Below, piece after piece: positions 1-9,240 of a DNA stretch of 64,000 nt. The translations under genes and the position numbers were made by a program. The stretch is from Aquimarina muelleri DSM 19832. Lineage in GTDB: Bacteria; Bacteroidota; Bacteroidia; Flavobacteriales; Flavobacteriaceae. The stretch is taken from positions 124,001 to 188,000 of the forward strand of contig NZ_AUML01000004.1 of assembly GCF_000430665.1 (NCBI RefSeq), in the 5' to 3' direction. How positions within the stretch are numbered: position 1 is the stretch's first letter; each line of letters begins with the position of its first letter. Under the pieces are notes generated by a model. It saw only the letters and a program-made list of their open reading frames with translations, ran no database searches and was not told the origin of the DNA.

Positions 1-136
1 TGATGCCTCTGGGAACCCCATCATTTATTATAGAGGAACAATTGGAGTAGAGGAGAAAGAGGATGAAAATGGAGAAGAAGAGCAAATCACAATTTTATTA
101 GAAGACATAAAGAAATTATTAGGTAAAAATGAGTAG
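1..136 (+). CDS. C-terminal end of a protein, probably SCO1/SenC family (partial)
   Basis: An open frame enters from the left edge (codons counted from base 2) and ends with TAG at 134-136, giving 44 residues rich in Glu and ending LLEDIKKLLGKNE. SCO1/SenC copper chaperones commonly end with a helix of the type LIEDIKxL. In flavobacteria SCO often precedes the DUF420 gene, which here starts inside this frame with an 8-bp overlap, implying translational coupling. The thioredoxin fold with the CxxxC copper site would lie outside the window, so the family is inferred from context and the tail only. Confidence 0.5.
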   Translation, partial: DASGNPIIYYRGTIGVEEKEDENGEEEQITILLEDIKKLLGKNE

Positions 137-674
137 AACTCAATTGGATGTCGAAAAAAAATATAAAAAATGGATAATAATCTTATCTGTATGTATACCA
201 CTTGCGGTAGCAGCATTATTTGGAGTTAATTTGAGGAAATTAGGGTTTGATGTAAAGCCACTTACCTTTTTACCACCAATTTATGCTACTATAAATGGAT
301 TAACAGCAGTGTTTTTGTTAGCAGCCTTATGGGCAATAAAGAATAAAAAGGTTGAGTTACATGAAAAATTAATGAAAACCGCTATAGGATGCTCAGTATT
401 GTTTTTGCTAATGTATATAGCCTACCATATGACAAGTGATTCTACTAAATTTGGAGGAGTAGGAACAATACAATATGTCTACTATTTTATTTTAATTACT
501 CACATTATTCTCTCTATAGTAGTTATTCCTTTTGTTTTAATTACTTATGTTAAGGCTTTAGCAAAAAGATTTGATAAACATAAAAAAATAGCCAGAATAA
601 CATTCCCTATTTGGTTATATGTTGCTATAACTGGAGTAATTGTTTATCTTATGATATCTCCGTATTATGTGTAA
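129..674 (+). CDS. DUF420 membrane protein, cytochrome c oxidase assembly (CtaM-like)
   Basis: A 181-residue integral membrane protein with about five hydrophobic segments (near residues 15-33, 48-70, 83-102, 117-143 and 158-178). His78, His100, His125 and His151 sit at or near membrane boundaries, the pattern of the DUF420 family, whose Gram-positive member CtaM is needed for haem-copper oxidase maturation. The ATG overlaps the end of the upstream probable SCO gene, and a small CxxC protein follows, so this looks like the end of an oxidase assembly operon. The family call is fairly firm. The role in oxidase assembly is inferred from the family and neighbours. Confidence 0.75.
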   Translation: MSRTQLDVEKKYKKWIIILSVCIPLAVAALFGVNLRKLGFDVKPLTFLPPIYATINGLTAVFLLAALWAIKNKKVELHEKLMKTAIGCSVLFLLMYIAYHMTSDSTKFGGVGTIQYVYYFILITHIILSIVVIPFVLITYVKALAKRFDKHKKIARITFPIWLYVAITGVIVYLMISPYYV

Positions 675-712
675 CATAAAAAATGTATAATCTTATATAA
701 GTGAATTTGTTT

Positions 713-946
713 ATGAAAATTAAATTCTTTTTTATTATAATTTTATTGCTGTTTTTTTCTGCTTCTGCAGATGCTCAATGCGCGATGTGTAGAGCTGTAT
801 TAGAAAGTGAAGAAGGACAGAAAACAGCAAAAGGTATCAATAATGGTATTGTGTATTTAATGATTATTCCATATGTTTTAGTAGGTGCTGTTGGGTATTT
901 TGTTTATCGTAATAAGAAAAAATCAAAAATTTCTAAAGAACAATAA
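713..946 (+). CDS. small exported CxxC protein with one membrane anchor
   Basis: 77 residues from the ATG at 713. A GTG at 701 in the same frame would add four residues before the signal sequence and is less likely. The N-terminus is a hydrophobic signal (residues 2-17) ending ASADAQ. It is followed directly by Cys-Ala-Met-Cys, a short polar stretch, a transmembrane helix near residues 46-65 and a Lys-rich cytoplasmic tail. The CxxC just after the signal could bind a metal or act in thiol chemistry. The position after SCO and DUF420 suggests a part in oxidase maturation. I know no characterised homologue, so the function is open. Confidence 0.6.
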   Translation: MKIKFFFIIILLLFFSASADAQCAMCRAVLESEEGQKTAKGINNGIVYLMIIPYVLVGAVGYFVYRNKKKSKISKEQ

Positions 947-1120
947 CTTGGTAGTTAATCATTTTTTAACATTTTCCTAACAATAAAGGATGTAACAAAA
1001 ATGCAAAGTAGAGAGTCTTATGTAACAAGACTGCGCTAACCAATCAATAAGTCTTCAAAGGGAAAACCGGAAGATTACCCCAAAAATGTTTAGTATTGTT
1101 AGTTTGTCTAAAGTTTATAA

Positions 1121-1139
1121 TGGTATAATTTTTATACCA
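1121..1139. promoter_or_regulatory. perfect inverted repeat upstream of the export operon, possible operator
   Basis: TGGTATAATTTTTATACCA is two perfect 8-bp arms around a TTT centre. It ends 21 bases before the ATG of the ABC ATPase gene. Its size and symmetry fit a dimeric repressor site, and the embedded TATAAT-like stretch could overlap the promoter. The role is inferred; no cognate regulator gene is adjacent. Confidence 0.4.
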
Positions 1140-1160
1140 CATACATCTTAATCCAGTATT

Positions 1161-1862
1161 ATGATTGAAATAAAAGACTTACATAAATCCTATAAAATGG
1201 GGAGCAATTCGCTTCATGTACTTAAAGGAATTAATTTTAGTGTCAAAGAAGGGGAGCTAGTAGCTATTATGGGGTCTTCTGGCTCTGGAAAATCTACATT
1301 GTTAAATATTTTAGGGATGTTAGATGAAGCCGATAGTGGCACCTATTTTTTAGATAATGTGCCTATTAAAGGGCTGAACGAAACAAAAGCTGCAAAATAT
1401 CGTAATAAATTTTTAGGATTTGTTTTTCAGTCTTTTAATCTTATAAATTATAAGACAGCTTTAGAAAATGTAGCCTTGCCCTTATATTATCAACGTAAAA
1501 ATCGAAAAGAACGAGCCGAAAAAGCTATGGATTATCTCAGTAAAGTTGGATTAGCGGAATGGGCAACCCATTTGCCAAGCGAACTTTCAGGAGGACAAAA
1601 ACAACGTGTCGCAATAGCACGGGCACTAGCAGCAGATCCTAAAGTATTATTAGCGGACGAACCTACAGGAGCTCTGGATAGTAAAACATCTTATGAAGTT
1701 ATGGATATAATCCAAACTATTAATGATGAAGGAAAAACAATATTGGTAGTAACTCATGAACCAGATATAGCAGATATGTGTAAACGAATAGTACATCTTA
1801 AAGATGGTGTTATTGTAGAGGATAAGCCTGTAAAACAAATAAGAGCATCCCAATATGTTTGA
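1161..1862 (+). CDS. ABC transporter ATP-binding protein, MacB/LolD type
   Basis: 233 residues, the usual length for this class. Walker [10 protein letters not shown] is at 38-46, the Q-loop Gln at 90, signature LSGGQ at 142-146, Walker B VLLADE at 162-167 and the switch His at 199. The protein powers two FtsX/MacB-like permeases encoded directly downstream; its stop overlaps the next ATG by 8 bp. Family members drive extrusion of macrolides, peptides or lipoproteins by mechanotransmission rather than transport through the membrane channel. With the downstream adaptor and TolC genes, this is the cytoplasmic motor of a trans-envelope efflux system. The substrate cannot be read from the sequence. 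Confidence 0.92.
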   Translation: MIEIKDLHKSYKMGSNSLHVLKGINFSVKEGELVAIMGSSGSGKSTLLNILGMLDEADSGTYFLDNVPIKGLNETKAAKYRNKFLGFVFQSFNLINYKTALENVALPLYYQRKNRKERAEKAMDYLSKVGLAEWATHLPSELSGGQKQRVAIARALAADPKVLLADEPTGALDSKTSYEVMDIIQTINDEGKTILVVTHEPDIADMCKRIVHLKDGVIVEDKPVKQIRASQYV

Positions 1863-3084
1863 TAGAGATAGGTGGAGAGAAATATTTGAAGCTATAGGTA
1901 AAAACAAGCTACGTACCTTTCTTTCTGGATTTACTGTAGCTTTAGGGATACTAATATTTACTATCCTTTTAGGGTTAGGTAATGGATTGTTAAATAGTTT
2001 TTTAAGTAGTTTTGTAGACGATGCCCAAAATGTAATGTTCATTCGTAGCGGGAACACTTCAAAAGCATATAAAGGTTTTCAAGAAAATAGAAAAATTCAA
2101 TTTAAAAATGAAGACTTTGAGTTTATAAAAAATAACTACATAGGTAAAGTTGAATTTGCTACTCCAAGAATTTATAGAGACGGTTTAGCAAAATATAAAA
2201 AAGAATCAGGAAGTTACGGTATTAGAGCAGTACATCCCGATCATCAATATTTAGAAAAAACAATAATGATGAATGGGAGATATATTAATGAGGCGGATCT
2301 AAAGGAGCGAACTAAAAATATTGTAATAGGAAGATTAGTAGAGAAAGACTTATTTAAAAACGAAAGTGTTTTAGGTAAAATGCTTAATATAGATGGTATA
2401 CAATATAAAATAGTAGGTGTATTTCAGGATAGTGGAGGAGATAATGAAGAACGTCTAATTTATATGCCATACACCACAGTACAACTGCTTTTTGGAAATA
2501 ATGATTATCTCGACCAGATAAACTTATCTTATAACATGACGATGAGTACCGAAAAAGCTATTGCGTTTTCAAAACAAATAGAAAAAGATTTAAAAGAGAG
2601 ATTTAGAGTAGCTCCAGATGATCAAAGTGCAATTAGAGTGTATAGTTTAGCAGAGGATATCAAAGAAACTATGGTTGTTTTGAGGGGGATTTATCTAATT
2701 ATATTTGTTATAGGTATAGGAACCTTAATATCTGGGGTAATAGGTATTGGAAACATAATGACATTTAGTGTCAAAGAAAGAACTAAAGAATTAGGAATTA
2801 GAAAAGCACTAGGAGCATCACCAGGATCAATTATAGCAATGGTGCTTCAAGAATCGGTACTCATAACAGCTATTGCAGGATATATGGGATTACTCGTTGG
2901 GATTTTAGTACTTAAACTTATAGGTAATAGTCTAAAAGAGTTTTTTATTCTAAATCCTAAAGTAGATACTGGTGTTATTATAGTAGCAACAATGATATTA
3001 ATATTTTTTGGTCTTTTAGCAGGGTATATTCCTGCAAGAAGAGCAGCAAAAATAAAGCCCATAATCGCATTACGGGACGAATAA
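1855..3084 (+). CDS. MacB-like ABC permease (MacB_PCD and FtsX domains), first copy
   Basis: 409 residues: an N-terminal transmembrane helix (about 20-45), a large periplasmic MacB core domain (about 50-265), then three helices of the FtsX domain (about 275-300, 325-355 and 375-400). The periplasmic-edge motif VKERTKELGIRKALGASP and the C-terminal PARRAAKIKPIIALRDE are typical of the family. The ATPase is a separate protein overlapping by 8 bp. A second permease of the same architecture follows 22 bp later, so the pair probably forms a heterodimer. Confidence 0.9.
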   Translation: MFDRDRWREIFEAIGKNKLRTFLSGFTVALGILIFTILLGLGNGLLNSFLSSFVDDAQNVMFIRSGNTSKAYKGFQENRKIQFKNEDFEFIKNNYIGKVEFATPRIYRDGLAKYKKESGSYGIRAVHPDHQYLEKTIMMNGRYINEADLKERTKNIVIGRLVEKDLFKNESVLGKMLNIDGIQYKIVGVFQDSGGDNEERLIYMPYTTVQLLFGNNDYLDQINLSYNMTMSTEKAIAFSKQIEKDLKERFRVAPDDQSAIRVYSLAEDIKETMVVLRGIYLIIFVIGIGTLISGVIGIGNIMTFSVKERTKELGIRKALGASPGSIIAMVLQESVLITAIAGYMGLLVGILVLKLIGNSLKEFFILNPKVDTGVIIVATMILIFFGLLAGYIPARRAAKIKPIIALRDE

Positions 3085-3106
3085 TTAACATCAAAATATA
3101 AACAAA

Positions 3107-4369
3107 ATGAAATTTATATTTGAAAGAGATACCTGGCAAGAAATTTATGGAGCTATTCGTAAAAATAAAATCAGAACTATAATTACAGTTATAGGAGTAA
3201 CATGGGGAGTGTTTTTATTTGTTTTTCTTTTAGGAATGGCAAAAGGATTGGATAATAGCTTTAGGAGTCAATTTAATGACTTTGCTACGAATACAATGTT
3301 TCTTTGGGGGCAACAAACAAGTATCCCTAATAAAGGTTTTAAAAGAGGGAGGAGAATGCAGCTTACTTTAGATGATGTTCAAGCCTTAGAATCTAAAGTA
3401 GAAGATATAGAATATATAGCACCACGTAACGTCACTGGACAATGGGGTACACCACCAGGTCAATTTGTAAAGGGATCTAAATCAGGAGCGTTTAAAATAT
3501 TTGGAGATTATCCCACAATTGATAAAGTGTCTAAGAAAAAAATATTTGATGGTGGAAGATTTATTAATGAAGAAGATATTAAGTATGAACGTAAGGTTTG
3601 TGTCATTGGAGAAGATATATATAAACAGTTTTATGATAAAGACGAAGAAGCAGTAGGAGGCTATGTAAGGATAAACGGTATCTACTTCAAGGTAATAGGG
3701 GTCTATAAACCAACTCAAACAGGATTTGAAGGAGACGATTCTATTTTTTTGCCATTTACAACATTCCAAACCATATTTAACCAAGGTAAAAATATTTCGT
3801 GGATGGTTATTACAGCCAAAGCAGATAAAAATATAGTAAATACCGAAGCTACTATAAAGTCAACACTTAAGAGAATGCATAACGTACACCCTGATGATAC
3901 ACAGGCTTTTGGAAGTTTTAATTTAGGAGAAGAAGTAGCTAAAGTAAACGGGTTTTTGTCTGGAATGCGATTAATAACATACATAGTGGGTATTGCTACA
4001 TTAATAGCAGGAGTAATAGCAATTGGCAATGTACTTTTAATAACAGTTAAAGAGCGTACAAGAGAAATTGGAGTACGAAGAGCATTAGGAGCAACACCAG
4101 CAGAAGTAAGAGGGCAAATTATGTTAGAGTCTATTTTACTAACTTTTGTAGCAGGATTGCTAGGTTTTATTTTTGGAACCCTCTTGCTTTGGGGAATTAG
4201 TACTATAGTAGGAGATAATAACGATATCCCTATTTTAAATCCAACAGTCGATTTTCTTGCTGTAGGGGGAGCACTATTATCGATAGTGTTGCTAGGGACT
4301 TTAATAGGTCTCATACCAGCACAAAAAGCAGTGAGTATACGACCAATAGAAGCTTTAAGAGAAGAATAA
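3107..4369 (+). CDS. MacB-like ABC permease, second copy
   Basis: 420 residues with the same plan as the preceding gene: a cytoplasmic DTWQEIYGAIRKNKIRT start, helix 1 near 23-47, a periplasmic domain, and three C-terminal helices with VKERTREIGVRRALGATP and PAQKAVSIRPIEALREE. The two permeases differ throughout, so this is an old duplication within the operon and not a recent repeat. Canonical MacB homodimerises; two distinct half-permeases served by one separate ATPase suggest a heterodimer. It lies 37 bp upstream of the first adaptor gene. Confidence 0.9.
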   Translation: MKFIFERDTWQEIYGAIRKNKIRTIITVIGVTWGVFLFVFLLGMAKGLDNSFRSQFNDFATNTMFLWGQQTSIPNKGFKRGRRMQLTLDDVQALESKVEDIEYIAPRNVTGQWGTPPGQFVKGSKSGAFKIFGDYPTIDKVSKKKIFDGGRFINEEDIKYERKVCVIGEDIYKQFYDKDEEAVGGYVRINGIYFKVIGVYKPTQTGFEGDDSIFLPFTTFQTIFNQGKNISWMVITAKADKNIVNTEATIKSTLKRMHNVHPDDTQAFGSFNLGEEVAKVNGFLSGMRLITYIVGIATLIAGVIAIGNVLLITVKERTREIGVRRALGATPAEVRGQIMLESILLTFVAGLLGFIFGTLLLWGISTIVGDNNDIPILNPTVDFLAVGGALLSIVLLGTLIGLIPAQKAVSIRPIEALREE

Positions 4370-4406
4370 AATAACAATAGAATAATCTAATCAATCAGAA
4401 ATCAAA

Positions 4407-5531
4407 ATGAAAAAGTTTTTTAAAATCCTACTAATAGTACTTTTAATAGCTGGACTCGGTTTTTCAGGAAAATATTTAATAGAATCTAATAGCAAATCCC
4501 CTATTGTATATACTACAGAAAAAGCATTTAGAACTTCTATTGAAGAAAAAACTGTAGCAACAGGAAAAGTAATTCCAGAAGATGAAGTAAAAATCAAACC
4601 TCAGATTTCAGGAATTATTGAAAAAATATATGTCAAAGAAGGTGAAGCTATAAAATCAGGTGATTTGATAGCAAAAGTAAAAGTAGTTCCAAACGAACAA
4701 TCTTTAAATAGTTCAAGAGGTCGTGTAAAAAATGCAAAAATAGTACTTGATAATTCTAAAGTAGAATATGATAGAAATAAAGCTCTTTTTGATAAAGGAG
4801 TAATATCTAGTAAAGACTTTAATGCTATAAATTTACAATATAATCAGGCGAAACAAGACCTTTCTAACGCCCAAAATGACCTTCAAATTATACGAGTAGG
4901 CTCTACAGGGGGATCATCTACTGCTAATACTAATATAAGAGCAACTGTATCGGGAACCATCTTAGAGATCCCTGTAAAAGAAGGCGATCAAGTTATTGAG
5001 AGTAATAATTTTAATGAAGGAACTACCATTGCGACTATAGCAGATTTAAGTAAGATGATTTTTGAAGGAAAAGTAGATGAAGCAGAGGTAAATAAATTAA
5101 AGATAGATATGCCTCTTAAAGTAAGTTTAGGAGCAATAAGAGATCAAGAATTTGATGCAAAATTAAAATTTATAGCACCTAAAGGAGATGAAGAACAAGG
5201 GGCTGTACAATTTAAAATAGAGGGAGAAGTGTTTTTGGATAAATCCTATTTTATAAGAGCAGGATATAGCGCAAACGCTTCTATTGTTTTGGATTCAAAA
5301 GATGATGTCCTGGCTATAAAAGAAGCAATTTTACAGTTTGATAAAGATACAGAAAAACCATATGTAGAAATAGAAACAGGAGATCAGGAATTTGAGAAAA
5401 AAGAAATAAAAATAGGACTTTCAGATGGTATTAATGTAGAGATTTTATCAGGGATAACTGAAGCAGATAATATTAAAGTTTGGAATAAAACAGAACCGAT
5501 AAAGAAAGAAGCAGAGGAAACACAAGACTAA
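4407..5531 (+). CDS. periplasmic adaptor subunit (membrane fusion protein, HlyD/MacA type), first copy
   Basis: 374 residues. One N-terminal membrane anchor (about 4-22), a first half-lipoyl segment (VKIKPQISGIIEKIYVKEGE), a helical hairpin (about 100-160) containing the FDKGVISSKDFNA turn, the second half-lipoyl segment (ATVSGTILEIPVKEGDQV) and a beta-barrel/membrane-proximal region. This is the adaptor that links the inner-membrane permeases to the outer-membrane TolC channel. No lipobox is present, so it stays anchored by the N-terminal helix. A second, distinct adaptor gene follows the TolC gene. Confidence 0.88.
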   Translation: MKKFFKILLIVLLIAGLGFSGKYLIESNSKSPIVYTTEKAFRTSIEEKTVATGKVIPEDEVKIKPQISGIIEKIYVKEGEAIKSGDLIAKVKVVPNEQSLNSSRGRVKNAKIVLDNSKVEYDRNKALFDKGVISSKDFNAINLQYNQAKQDLSNAQNDLQIIRVGSTGGSSTANTNIRATVSGTILEIPVKEGDQVIESNNFNEGTTIATIADLSKMIFEGKVDEAEVNKLKIDMPLKVSLGAIRDQEFDAKLKFIAPKGDEEQGAVQFKIEGEVFLDKSYFIRAGYSANASIVLDSKDDVLAIKEAILQFDKDTEKPYVEIETGDQEFEKKEIKIGLSDGINVEILSGITEADNIKVWNKTEPIKKEAEETQD

Positions 5532-5715
5532 TTTTTTTAAAACTGTAACAACAAAGATTAAATATATACATATACGTAGTAATGAAATAAGTCGTAACTA
5601 TTGGTTGCAAGACATAGATCTGACTACAGAAAATAATAAATTAAAACAGATGAAATTAATAGTAAAAGATATACGCAAATTCTCGTCACAATCGGATGCT
5701 TTAAATTTTGGAGGG

Positions 5716-7164
5716 ATGAAAATTAAAATCTTAACCTTATTAATTATACTTTTTGGAGTGTTAGAGGGTAAAGCGCAAGAAAAGAAATGGACATTGCAAG
5801 AATGTGTAGAATATGCTTTAGAAAATAATATCTCTATAAAACAATCTGCATTAGATCTTGAGTTTGCTAGTATTGATCGAATGGATGCGATAGGGAATTT
5901 TCTTCCATCCTTAAATGCATCTGCATCTAATTTCTGGAGTTCAGGTTTAGTTACAGATCCAATAACAAATACTAATAGTACCCAAACGTTTAGAAGTTCA
6001 AATTACTCAGTAAATGTAGGTGTCACTATATTCAATGGATTAAGGAATATAAAAACATTTCAAAGAGCTAGACTCAGTAAATTGTTAAGCCAATATAGTC
6101 TTGGTAAATCCAAAGATGATATTGCATTGTTTGTAGCAAATAGTTATTTGCAAGTCCTTTTAAATAAAGAATCCCTAAAGGTCATAGAAAAACAACATGA
6201 AATTACCTTAGAACAATTAAAAAGAACACAGGATTTAGTAGATGCAGGAGTGTTACCCCAAGGAGATCTTTTAGAAATTGAAGCTACCTCTGCAGATGAA
6301 TTAACAAGAATCGTACAAGCTGAAAACTCAGTGCAAATAGCTTTGATTAGTTTAGCGCAAACGTTACTTATTAAGGATTATGAGAGTTTTGATATAATAG
6401 AACAAGAATATTTAGTTCCAGGAGCAGAGATAATGGACAAACCAATAGATCAAGTTATAGCACAAGCAAGAGAGTCAAGATATGAGGTGCAAATAGCGGA
6501 ACAAAATAAATTAATAGCTGAAAAAGATTTGGAGATCGCACGAGGTGCATATTATCCCACATTAAGCGGATCTTTTGGATATAGCACCAGAGAATCTGAT
6601 GCAAAATCATTTTCCAGAGTATTGGATGAAAATAACCCGATTCTTACACAAAATATAGGAACAGTAGAAGGTACTGGTCAAAATGTAATTAATCAATCCC
6701 CTAATTTTCTTCTTTTAGAACAAAATCCAAATCCATTTTTTGACCAGTTATCTAATAATGATGGTATCTCTTACGGGCTATCTCTTTCTGTACCAATTTT
6801 TAATGGGTTTTCTGCAAGAAATGCAGTAAAAAGAAGTAAAATTAATGTAAAACGTACAGAGTTTCAGTTAGAAAAAGCAAAGTTAGATTTAGATAGTAAT
6901 GTATACCAAGCATATTTGGATGCAAAAGGTTCTGCCGAAGCATATGAAGCAGCCCAAGTTTCTGTAAAAGCACAAGAGAGAGCTTATGAATACGCAAAAG
7001 ATAGGTACGATGTAGGGTTAACAAATGCATTTGATTTTAGCCAATCAAAATTTAGATTAGAAAATGCACAAAGTAAAGTAGTTCAAAATAAATTTGATTA
7101 TATTTTTAAATTAAAAGTATTAGAGCTTTATTTTGGAATAAAGATCGCAGATATAAAATTATAA
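5716..7164 (+). CDS. TolC-family outer-membrane efflux protein
   Basis: 482 residues from the ATG at 5716, chosen because it begins a clear signal peptide (MKIKILTLLIILFGVLEGKA, cleaved before QEKKW); the open frame reaches back to 5605 but the extension is not secretion-like. After WTLQECVEYALENN come two repeats of the outer efflux fold: long amphipathic helices alternate with barrel strands (SVNVGVTIFNGLRN in the first half, SYGLSLSVPIFNGFSAR in the second). Length and repeat structure match TolC trimers forming the outer-membrane exit duct. It sits between two adaptor genes. Confidence 0.9.
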   Translation: MKIKILTLLIILFGVLEGKAQEKKWTLQECVEYALENNISIKQSALDLEFASIDRMDAIGNFLPSLNASASNFWSSGLVTDPITNTNSTQTFRSSNYSVNVGVTIFNGLRNIKTFQRARLSKLLSQYSLGKSKDDIALFVANSYLQVLLNKESLKVIEKQHEITLEQLKRTQDLVDAGVLPQGDLLEIEATSADELTRIVQAENSVQIALISLAQTLLIKDYESFDIIEQEYLVPGAEIMDKPIDQVIAQARESRYEVQIAEQNKLIAEKDLEIARGAYYPTLSGSFGYSTRESDAKSFSRVLDENNPILTQNIGTVEGTGQNVINQSPNFLLLEQNPNPFFDQLSNNDGISYGLSLSVPIFNGFSARNAVKRSKINVKRTEFQLEKAKLDLDSNVYQAYLDAKGSAEAYEAAQVSVKAQERAYEYAKDRYDVGLTNAFDFSQSKFRLENAQSKVVQNKFDYIFKLKVLELYFGIKIADIKL

Positions 7165-7170
7165 GATAAT

Positions 7171-7191
7171 TATACTTTGTTTTAAAGTATA
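7171..7191. other. small inverted repeat between TolC and second adaptor genes
   Basis: TATACTTT and AAAGTATA form an 8-bp perfect stem around a 5-base loop, 7 bases after the TolC stop. There is no T-run after it, so it is unlikely to terminate transcription fully. It could be an mRNA-processing or partial-attenuation site that sets the second adaptor's level. Weak evidence. Confidence 0.25.
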
Positions 7192-7233
7192 TTAATTGTG
7201 TTTTCATTATTATAACTAACACTAAACTATATC

Positions 7234-8511
7234 ATGAATAAAAAAAAAATAATCATTGTTTTAAGTATAATAGTTATTTTAATTATGTTACTTGTTTATG
7301 GAAAAAAAGCAGGATGGTTTGGTGAAACTGGAGATTATAAAGAAGTATCTGTTACTAAAATTGAAAAGATAAATATAGTAGAAAAGGTTTCTGCTACAGG
7401 TAAAATTCAACCAGAAGTAGAAGTCAAGCTTTCTTCAGAAGTCTCTGGAGAAATTATTGATTTACCAATTAAAGAAGGACAACAAGTTGAAAAAGGAGCT
7501 CTTTTGGTTCGTATTAATCCAGATATTATTCAATCTGGATTAAATAGGTCTCAAGCATCTTTAGAAAATGTAAGAGCAGGACTTCGACAAGCAGAAGCTA
7601 GTCTGAAAGAGTTTAAACTTAACTATGATCGCAATAAAGGGTTATTCGAAAAAGGAGTGATCTCTAAAGCAGAATGGGATAGAGCGGTCTCTGCTTACGA
7701 AGGCGCAGAAGCAGCTAAACAATCTGCTTATTATAATGTTAGAAGTGCTCAGGCAACTGTAAATGAAGCTAAAGATAATTTAAACAGAACTTCTATTTAT
7801 GCCCCTATGACAGGCACTATTTCTAAACTGTCTGTAGAATTAGGCGAAAGAGTTGTTGGTACTCAGCAAATGGCAGGTACAGAAATAGTTAGGGTGGCAA
7901 ACCTTAATAATATGGAAGTTGAAGTAGATGTAAATGAAAATGATATTGTTAAGATTTCTATTGCTGATTCCACTATTGTGGAGGTAGATGCTTACTTAAA
8001 AAAGAAATTTAAAGGAATAGTTACAGAAATAGCAAACTCTGCAGAAAGTACTACAAGTGCAGATCAAGTAACTAATTTTAAAGTAAAAGTTAGAATTATT
8101 GAAGAATCTTATGCAGATTTAATAGAAGGTAAGCCAGAGAATTATTCTCCATTTCGACCTGGTATGACGGCAACAGTAGATATTATTACAGATAAAAGAC
8201 AAAACGTGATAGGCGTTCCTATAAGTTCTATTGTGATTAAAAATGATACCTCTAGTGTTAAAGAGGAAGCGGCTAAAGATCAAATGATAAAAGATACAGA
8301 TAAAAAATACGAATGTGTATTTGTGAAGAATGGTGAAATAGCAAAATTGAGAGTGATAAAAACAGCAATTCAGGATGATAATAATATTGAGGTAACAAGT
8401 GGCTTACAAGTAGGTGATGAAGTAATAACTGGCCCATATAATATAGTTACTAAAACACTTAAGACTGGAGATAAAGTAATTTCTGAAACAGAAGCTAAGT
8501 CAAAAAAATAA
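7234..8511 (+). CDS. periplasmic adaptor subunit (membrane fusion protein), second copy
   Basis: 425 residues: an N-terminal anchor helix (about 5-22), half-lipoyl VKLSSEVSGEIIDLPIKEGQ, a helical hairpin about 95-180 with FEKGVISKAEWDRAVSAYEGA, second half-lipoyl APMTGTISKLSVELGERV, then beta-barrel and membrane-proximal domains (FRPGMTATVDI). It is of the same family as the gene at 4407 but clearly divergent and 51 residues longer. Having two adaptors in one operon with one TolC is unusual. They may form a mixed hexamer, or one may serve another pump. Confidence 0.88.
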   Translation: MNKKKIIIVLSIIVILIMLLVYGKKAGWFGETGDYKEVSVTKIEKINIVEKVSATGKIQPEVEVKLSSEVSGEIIDLPIKEGQQVEKGALLVRINPDIIQSGLNRSQASLENVRAGLRQAEASLKEFKLNYDRNKGLFEKGVISKAEWDRAVSAYEGAEAAKQSAYYNVRSAQATVNEAKDNLNRTSIYAPMTGTISKLSVELGERVVGTQQMAGTEIVRVANLNNMEVEVDVNENDIVKISIADSTIVEVDAYLKKKFKGIVTEIANSAESTTSADQVTNFKVKVRIIEESYADLIEGKPENYSPFRPGMTATVDIITDKRQNVIGVPISSIVIKNDTSSVKEEAAKDQMIKDTDKKYECVFVKNGEIAKLRVIKTAIQDDNNIEVTSGLQVGDEVITGPYNIVTKTLKTGDKVISETEAKSKK

Positions 8512-8523
8512 ACATAATTAGGT

Positions 8524-8531
8524 TATCTTTG
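8524..8531 (+). promoter_or_regulatory. -7 promoter element (TATCTTTG) upstream of tsaB
   Basis: TATCTTTG matches the Bacteroidota TAnnTTTG element and lies 14 bases upstream of the tsaB ATG. No TTG is found at the usual distance upstream. It would give tsaB its own transcript with a very short leader, separate from the export operon 34 bp upstream. Confidence 0.4.
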
Positions 8532-8545
8532 CCAAAATTTTAATA

Positions 8546-9208
8546 ATGGCATATATTCTCTGTATAGAAACCTCAACTACCAATTGTTCTGTAGCTTTAG
8601 TAAAAGATAAAGAAGTAATTAGGTTAAAAGAGGATTATGATAGTACCTATTCACATGCAGAACGATTACATACATTTATTGATGATGTTGTTAAAGAAGA
8701 AGGAATATCTCTAAAGGATCTTTCAGCAATTTCTATTAGTAAAGGGCCAGGATCCTATACGGGGTTAAGAATAGGTGTTTCTGCAGCAAAAGGATTATGT
8801 TTTGCATTAGATATCCCGTTAGTCTCAATACCAACCTTACAATCTCTAGCACTACAAGTGCCTTATAAAAAGGACAGTTATATCATCCCTATGATTGACG
8901 CTAGGAGGATGGAAGTATATTCTGCAGTTTTTTCTGATTCTTATAAAGAAATACGAGAAACAAAGGCAGAGATTCTTACAGATTCTTCTTTTGACAAATA
9001 TTTACAAAAAAATAAAGTATATTTTATTGGTAATGGGGTAGAAAAATTTTCGGGGCTATGCTCTGAAAAAAATGCGGTTTTTATTCAGAATAAATTACCA
9101 TCTGCAAATGAAATGGGAGGATTGAGTTATGCTAAATTTTTAAAAAAAGACTTTGAAGATGTTAGCTATTTTGAACCTTATTATTTAAAAGATTTTATTG
9201 CAGGATAA
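8546..9208 (+). CDS. tsaB: tRNA threonylcarbamoyladenosine biosynthesis protein TsaB
   Basis: 220 residues beginning ILCIETSTTNCSVAL, the ASKHA-fold phosphate loop of TsaB, with the hallmark SKGPGSYTGLRIGVSAAKGLC near 68-88. TsaB partners TsaD and TsaE to place threonylcarbamoyl on A37 of tRNAs that read ANN codons. It lacks the metal-binding histidines of TsaD, as expected, and is a platform protein. Cytoplasmic. The gene is downstream of, and probably independent from, the efflux operon, and ends at a strong hairpin terminator. Confidence 0.93.
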   Translation: MAYILCIETSTTNCSVALVKDKEVIRLKEDYDSTYSHAERLHTFIDDVVKEEGISLKDLSAISISKGPGSYTGLRIGVSAAKGLCFALDIPLVSIPTLQSLALQVPYKKDSYIIPMIDARRMEVYSAVFSDSYKEIRETKAEILTDSSFDKYLQKNKVYFIGNGVEKFSGLCSEKNAVFIQNKLPSANEMGGLSYAKFLKKDFEDVSYFEPYYLKDFIAG

Positions 9209-9240
9209 AGATGTTTTATTGTAACGCCACCTTTAAAATT

